Shown here piece by piece: positions 59,631 through 64,000 of a DNA stretch of 64,000 nt. The DNA comes from [Mycobacterium] nativiensis (GTDB lineage: Bacteria; Actinomycetota; Actinomycetes; Mycobacteriales; Mycobacteriaceae): assembly GCF_020172685.1 (NCBI RefSeq), contig NZ_CP083986.1, positions 26,456 through 90,455 on the forward strand. The letters are read 5' to 3'. Both the position numbers and the translations under genes were made by a program. A model generated the notes under the pieces. That model was not told where the DNA came from. It ran no database searches and saw nothing but the letters and a program-made list of their open reading frames with translations. Within the stretch, counting starts at the first letter, position 1, and each line of letters opens with the position of its first letter.

Positions 59631-61225
59631 GGACCCTGGAACCGCCCAACCGGGCAAGGATCGGAATCATCGGCGTCGTCTCGGTGGCGCTGGTAACCCT
59701 GGTGGGGCAGACCTTCACCTCGGTGCCGGTGCTGTTCGCCGAGCCGAGCTACTTCGGGCAGCTCGCCGACACCGGTGGCCTGAGTGCCGGTGACAAGGTG
59801 CGTATCTCGGGCGTCGACGTCGGCAAGGTGCAAGACCTGTCGATCGAGGGCGACCACGTGCTGGTGAAGTTCTCGGTCGGCGCCAACCCGGTCGGCACCG
59901 ACAGCCGGATCGGTGTCAAAACCGACACCATCCTGGGCCGCAAGGTTCTCGCGATCGAACCCAAGGGTGAACGCCGGGTTCCGCCGCAGGGCGTCCTGCC
60001 GCTGGGGCAGAGCACCACGCCCTACCAGCTCTACGATGCCGTGTTCGACGCCACCAAGGCCGCGGCCGGATGGGACATCGACTCGGTCAAGCAGTCGCTG
60101 AAGGTGCTCTCGGAGACCGTCGACGAGACCTACCCCAACCTGAGCGCCGCGCTCGACGGCGTCGCGAAGTTCTCCGACACCGTCGGCAAGCGCGACGAGG
60201 AGATCACCCACCTGCTGGCCCAGGCCAACCAGATCGCCACCGTGCTGGGCAACCGCAGCGGCCAGGTCGACGCGCTGCTGCGCAACACCCAGACGCTGCT
60301 GGCCGCGTTCAACCAGCGCAGTCAGGCGATCTCGGCCCTGCTGGGCAACATCGCCTACTTCGGTGAGCAGGTACAGGGCCTGGTGCGCGACAACCCGACT
60401 CTGGACCTGCACCACGTGTTCGAAGAGGCCGACAACATCACCGGCATGCTGATGCGGCGCAAGGAAGAACTGCGCGAGATCTTCACGATCCTGGGTCGGT
60501 ACCTGACCATCGTCAACGACGCCGTCGCGTCCGGTCCGTACTTCAAGGTGTCGACGCTGAACCTGATCCCGTTCTGGATCCTGCAGCCGTGGGTGGACTC
60601 GGCGTTCAAGAAGCGCGGCATCTCGCCGGAGGAGTTCTGGCGTAACGCCGGCCTGCCGGAGTTCCGTTACCCCGATCCCAACGGGACCCGGTTCGCCAAC
60701 GGTGCTCCGCCGCCGGCTCCGCAGGTGCTCGAGGGCACCCCCGAGCACCCCGGACCGGCGGTCGCACCGGGCTCGCCGTGCTCGTACGCACCGGCCGCCG
60801 GGTTGTTCCCGACACCGGGCAACCCGCTGCCGTGCGCGAACCTGGACCCGAACTCGGGGCCGTTCGGCCCGAGTGGTCCGTACCCGGGTCCGGTGGACGT
60901 GCTGGTCTCGCCGCCGAACCCCGACGGCATCGGATCGACGCCGGGGATTCCGATCGCCGGCCGGCCCGGTGAGGCCCCGCCGGTGGTTCCGGGTACCCCG
61001 GTGCCGCTGCCCGAGGCGAACCCCGGGGCGCGTTCCGAGCCGATCGGCCCGGTCGCCGGCCCCGGTCCGGCCAACCCCGGCGCGGCACCGCCGCCGCCGG
61101 CGATGGCTCCCGGCCCGCCGGCCCCGCCCGGACCGGGCAACCAGTTGCCGGCACCGTTCATCACGCCCGGCCAAGGCGGAAACAGTCAGCCCGGTGGTGG
61201 CGGTGGCTCGCTGGAGGGGAGGTAG
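59627..61225 (+). CDS. mce1C: Mce1C lipid-transport protein with Pro-rich tail
   Basis: 532 residues from the GTG at 59627, which overlaps the mce1B stop. Membrane helix IGIIGVVSVALVTLVGQTF, MlaD domain (SYFGQLADTGGLSAGDKVRISGVDVGKVQDL), helical region to about residue 300, then from about 350 a Pro/Gly/Ala tail that probably extends into the cell wall. Two cysteines (GSPCSYAP, LPCANLD) sit in the tail. The tail is low in complexity and could vary between strains. Confidence 0.93.
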   Translation: MRTLEPPNRARIGIIGVVSVALVTLVGQTFTSVPVLFAEPSYFGQLADTGGLSAGDKVRISGVDVGKVQDLSIEGDHVLVKFSVGANPVGTDSRIGVKTDTILGRKVLAIEPKGERRVPPQGVLPLGQSTTPYQLYDAVFDATKAAAGWDIDSVKQSLKVLSETVDETYPNLSAALDGVAKFSDTVGKRDEEITHLLAQANQIATVLGNRSGQVDALLRNTQTLLAAFNQRSQAISALLGNIAYFGEQVQGLVRDNPTLDLHHVFEEADNITGMLMRRKEELREIFTILGRYLTIVNDAVASGPYFKVSTLNLIPFWILQPWVDSAFKKRGISPEEFWRNAGLPEFRYPDPNGTRFANGAPPPAPQVLEGTPEHPGPAVAPGSPCSYAPAAGLFPTPGNPLPCANLDPNSGPFGPSGPYPGPVDVLVSPPNPDGIGSTPGIPIAGRPGEAPPVVPGTPVPLPEANPGARSEPIGPVAGPGPANPGAAPPPPAMAPGPPAPPGPGNQLPAPFITPGQGGNSQPGGGGGSLEGR

Positions 61226-61231
61226 TCGGCC

Positions 61232-62797
61232 ATGAGTACCGTCTTTGATTTCCGCAACCTGAGACTGCCGGAGCGGTCGCGGGCGACGGTCGTCGTCGGC
61301 TCGCTGTTGCTGGTGCTGGCCCTGGTGGCCGGCTTCGGGGGCATGCAGCTGTACCGCAAGCTCAGCAGCACCACGGTGGTCGCGTACTTCCCGCAGACCG
61401 ACGCGCTGTACCCCGGTGACGCGGTACAGATCATGGGTGTCCGGGTCGGCGCGATCGACAAGATCGAGCCGGCCGACGACAAGATGAAGGTCACCCTGCA
61501 CTTCGCCAACAAGTACAAGGTGCCCGCCGACGCCAAGGCGATCATCTTGAACCCGACCCTGGTGGCGTCGCGGACCATCCAGTTGGAGCCGCCGTACCGG
61601 GGCGGTCCGGTGCTGGCCAACAAGGCCGTCATCCCCGAGGAGCGCACCGAGGTCCCGGTCGAGTGGGACACGTTGCGCAACGATGTCACCAACATCATCG
61701 AGAAGCTGGGCCCGACGCGCGCGCAGCCGAAGGGGCCGATCGGTGATGCGATCGAATCGTTCGCCGACGGCCTGGCCGGCAAGGGCCAGGAGATCAACAC
61801 CGCGTTCAACAGCCTGTCGGAGGCGCTGACCGCGCTGAACAAGGGCCGCGGTGACTTCTTCGCCGTGGTGCGCAGCCTGTCGCTGTTCGTCAAGGCGCTT
61901 GACCACAATGACCAGCAGTTCGTCGCGGTGAACCGAGACCTGGCCAAGTTCACCAGCAACCTGAACAGCACCGACCAGTCGCTGGCCAAGGCCACCGACC
62001 AGTTCTACGCCACCATGACGATCGTGAAGGCGTTCCTGACTCAGAACGCGGACTCACTGGTCAGCACTATCAGCAACACGGAACAGGTGACCACCGCGAT
62101 CACCCAGCCGGAGGCGCTGGAGGGATTCGAGACCGCCCTGCATGTGCTGCCGAACGTGCTGGCCGCAGTGGGCGAGATCTACCACCCGGCGCAGGGTGCG
62201 GTCACCGGGTTCCCGGTGCTGGTGAACTTCGCCAACCCGATGGAATTCATCTGCAGCGCCATTCAGGCCGGCAGCCGGCTGGGCTACCAGGACTCCGCCG
62301 AACTGTGCGCGGAGTACCTGGCGCCGGTGGCCGACGCGATCAAGTTCAACTACCTGCCGTTCGGTATCAATATCTGGACCAGCGCGTACACCACGCCGAA
62401 GCAGATCGCCTACTCCGAGCCGCGGCTGCAGCCGCCCCCGGGATATAAGGACACCACCGTCCCGGGTATCTGGGTGCCGGACACCCCGCTGTCGCACAAG
62501 AACTCGCAGCCCGGCTGGATCACCGCGCCGGGGATGCAGGGAGTGGAGCCCGGCCACGACACCGCGCGACTGCTCACCCCGGAGTCGCTGGCGCAGTTGA
62601 TGGGCGGCCCCGACCCGGCGCCGGTGAATTCGCAGTACCAGACACCGCCTGGTCCGCCGAACGCCTACGACGAAGCCCCCGGCCCGCTGCCGTTCGTCGG
62701 CCAGCCGCCTGGGGTGGGCCCGATCGCGCCGCCCCCGCCGGGTCCTAACGTGATCCCCGGCCCGGTGGCGCCGCTTCCCCCGCGAGGTCAAGGCTGA
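61232..62797 (+). CDS. mce1D: Mce1D lipid-transport protein
   Basis: 521 residues, near the 530 of M. tuberculosis. Membrane helix ATVVVGSLLLVLALVAGFGG, MlaD domain (YFPQTDALYPGDAVQIMGVRVGAIDKIEP), helical region with FNSLSEALTALNKGRGDFFAVVRSLSLFVKALDHNDQQF and a Pro-rich end. The start lies 6 nt after mce1C behind GGGAGG. Confidence 0.94.
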   Translation: MSTVFDFRNLRLPERSRATVVVGSLLLVLALVAGFGGMQLYRKLSSTTVVAYFPQTDALYPGDAVQIMGVRVGAIDKIEPADDKMKVTLHFANKYKVPADAKAIILNPTLVASRTIQLEPPYRGGPVLANKAVIPEERTEVPVEWDTLRNDVTNIIEKLGPTRAQPKGPIGDAIESFADGLAGKGQEINTAFNSLSEALTALNKGRGDFFAVVRSLSLFVKALDHNDQQFVAVNRDLAKFTSNLNSTDQSLAKATDQFYATMTIVKAFLTQNADSLVSTISNTEQVTTAITQPEALEGFETALHVLPNVLAAVGEIYHPAQGAVTGFPVLVNFANPMEFICSAIQAGSRLGYQDSAELCAEYLAPVADAIKFNYLPFGINIWTSAYTTPKQIAYSEPRLQPPPGYKDTTVPGIWVPDTPLSHKNSQPGWITAPGMQGVEPGHDTARLLTPESLAQLMGGPDPAPVNSQYQTPPGPPNAYDEAPGPLPFVGQPPGVGPIAPPPPGPNVIPGPVAPLPPRGQG

Positions 62798-63960
62798 TGA
62801 GAAGGATGACAGCGATGAAGACGGTCAGCCGGCGCGGCTGGCAGGCGTTGGTGCTGCTGATGGCGGCCCTGACCCTGACCTCGTGCACCAGCTGGCGCGG
62901 TATCGCCAACGTGCCACTGCCGGGCGGGCCCGGTAGCGGCGGCTACACCGTGTACGTCCAGGTACCCGACACGCTGGCGCTCAGCGGTAACAGCCGGGTC
63001 CTGGTCGCCGACGTCTTCGTCGGTGCGGTCGAGCGGATCGAGCTGAACAACTGGGTCGCGACCCTGCGGCTCAAGCTCAACAAGGACGTCCACCTGCCGC
63101 GCAACGCCACGGCGAAGATCGGCCAGACCAGCTTGCTGGGTTCGCAGCACATCGAGTTGTCCTCGCCACCGGACCCGGTGGGCGAACTGCGCAACGGCGA
63201 CACGATCGGGATGAGCAACTCGACGTCGTACCCGACCATCGAGCGGACGCTGGCCGGCCTGGCGCTGCTGCTGCAGCGCGGGGGGTTGTCCGACCTGGAC
63301 ACCATCACCACGGAGTTCGCCGCCCTGTCCAACGGGCGGGCGGACCAGATCCGCGGCTTCCTGACCAAGTTGGACACGTTCGTCGGCAACCTCAACGACC
63401 AGCGTGAGGACATCACCCGGGCGATCGACTCCACCAACCGGCTGCTGGGCTACTTCAGTGCGCACAACGATGCCATCGAGAGGGCCCTGACCGACTTCCC
63501 GCCGCTGTTCAAGTACTTCAACACCCAGCAGGCGATCTTCATCAACGCCGTGGACGCGCTGGGCCAGATGGGCACGCAGGTCAACGAGCAGATCGCACCC
63601 GCGCGCTCCGACCTCAACAAGGTGCTGACGTCGTTCCAGTGCCCGGCGCGGGAGCTGCGCAAGGCCTCGCCGCATCTGCCGGACCTGATGCAGGTGATGA
63701 TCACCGCGCCGTACCACGTCGATGGTGCGTTCAAGGCGGTGCGCGGAGACTTCATCAACACCTCGCTGGTGGTCGACCTGACCTACGCCTCGATCGACAA
63801 CGCGATCCTGACGGGGACCGGGTTCTCCGGAATGCTGCGGGCGCTGGAGCAGTCCTTCGGGCACGACCCCGAGAAGATGATCCCGGACGTCCGGTACACG
63901 CCGAACCCCGCTACCGCACCCGGTGGCCCGTATGTCGAAAGGGCTGACCGGAATTGCTGA
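62797..63960 (+). CDS. lprK: Mce1E lipoprotein LprK
   Basis: 387 residues. The signal peptide ends in the lipobox LTSC (Cys30), so the protein is lipid-anchored on the outer face of the membrane. The MlaD domain (YVQVPDTLALSGNSRVLVADVFVGAVERIEL) and the needle-like helical region follow. Its ATG overlaps the mce1D stop by one base (TGATG). Confidence 0.94.
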   Translation: MRRMTAMKTVSRRGWQALVLLMAALTLTSCTSWRGIANVPLPGGPGSGGYTVYVQVPDTLALSGNSRVLVADVFVGAVERIELNNWVATLRLKLNKDVHLPRNATAKIGQTSLLGSQHIELSSPPDPVGELRNGDTIGMSNSTSYPTIERTLAGLALLLQRGGLSDLDTITTEFAALSNGRADQIRGFLTKLDTFVGNLNDQREDITRAIDSTNRLLGYFSAHNDAIERALTDFPPLFKYFNTQQAIFINAVDALGQMGTQVNEQIAPARSDLNKVLTSFQCPARELRKASPHLPDLMQVMITAPYHVDGAFKAVRGDFINTSLVVDLTYASIDNAILTGTGFSGMLRALEQSFGHDPEKMIPDVRYTPNPATAPGGPYVERADRNC

Positions 63961-64000
63961 AACCACAGATCAAGCGTCAACTGGTCGTCTTCAGCGTCCT
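63954..64000 (+). CDS. mce1F: Mce1F lipid-transport protein, start only
   Basis: The visible codons read MLKPQIKRQLVVFSV, matching the Mce1F start (M. tuberculosis: MLTRFIRRQLILFAI, recalled). The TTG at 63954 overlaps the end of lprK; a CTG follows at once. The rest of the gene lies outside the window. Confidence 0.85.
   Translation, partial: MLKPQIKRQLVVFSV

Noticed and set aside
59525..61906. Minus-strand open frame of about 790 codons opposite mce1C and mce1D
   Set aside because: It mirrors two well-supported genes, has no recognisable domain and follows from the high GC at third positions.

Overview
The window comes from a mycobacterium, most likely a non-tuberculous species. The evidence is the high GC content, the frequent GTG/TTG starts, a complete-looking mce1 operon entering the right edge, a PtpB-type phosphatase, a PE-PPE hydrolase, an EspK-like protein, a PknH-type kinase and a DesA3-type desaturase. 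From about 20 kb onward the gene order follows the M. tuberculosis segment Rv0135c to Rv0174 (recalled, not searched), interrupted by insertions and losses. No rRNA, tRNA, CRISPR array or transposase was seen.

Layout. 1-5.2 kb (minus strand): three overlapping genes, namely a small membrane protein, an EspK-like protein with a 78-bp tandem repeat, and a type VII-like helical protein cut by the window edge. A second membrane-protein copy and a decayed third copy lie upstream. 5.3-8.7 kb: a PknH-like Ser/Thr kinase and two lipoproteins. 8.7-16.9 kb: glyoxalase-fold protein, alpha/beta hydrolase, M19 dipeptidase broken by one in-frame TGA, GNAT acetyltransferase, nitronate monooxygenase-type flavoenzyme, two tandem alkaline-phosphatase-superfamily paralogues, and a DUF4185 protein. 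16.9-19.9 kb: TetR regulator divergent from a reductase/desaturase pair, with palindromic operators between them. 19.9-22.7 kb: molbindin, TetR, CYP138 and MsrA, with a duplicated GGTAC-N6-GTACC operator. 22.7-27.1 kb: an inserted five-gene minus-strand catabolic operon (VOC protein, crotonase, TetR, hydrolase, P450). 27.2-30.5 kb: Rv0138-Rv0142-like genes behind a KstR-type palindrome. 30.5-41.1 kb: TetR regulators, SAM methyltransferase, aldehyde dehydrogenase, SDR, PE-PPE hydrolase, PtpB, a 47-residue protein, hydrolase and FAD oxidase.

41.1-51.6 kb is the most interesting part. It is an accessory catabolic island inserted between the Rv0161-like and Rv0162c-like genes. A TetR gene, two thioesterase-like proteins, an SMP-30 lactonase and a DUF427 protein accompany a tightly coupled seven-gene operon: unknown protein, NIPSNAP-like protein, P450, zinc alcohol dehydrogenase, HpcH aldolase, SDR and Baeyer-Villiger monooxygenase. 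Three promoters in it, including that of the TetR gene itself, carry the same TTACA-N14-TGT(A/C)A site. The enzyme set suggests hydroxylation, oxidation to a ketone, lactone formation, lactone opening and aldol cleavage of a cyclic substrate.

51.6-64 kb: adhE1-like gene, Rv0163-like thioesterase, TB18.5-like protein, then fadD5, yrbE1A, yrbE1B and mce1A to mce1F, the Mce1 lipid importer. The repressor gene mce1R, expected between the TB18.5-like gene and fadD5, is absent; two copies of a short hairpin repeat lie there instead. A 19-codon leader peptide precedes yrbE1A and overlaps its start codon.
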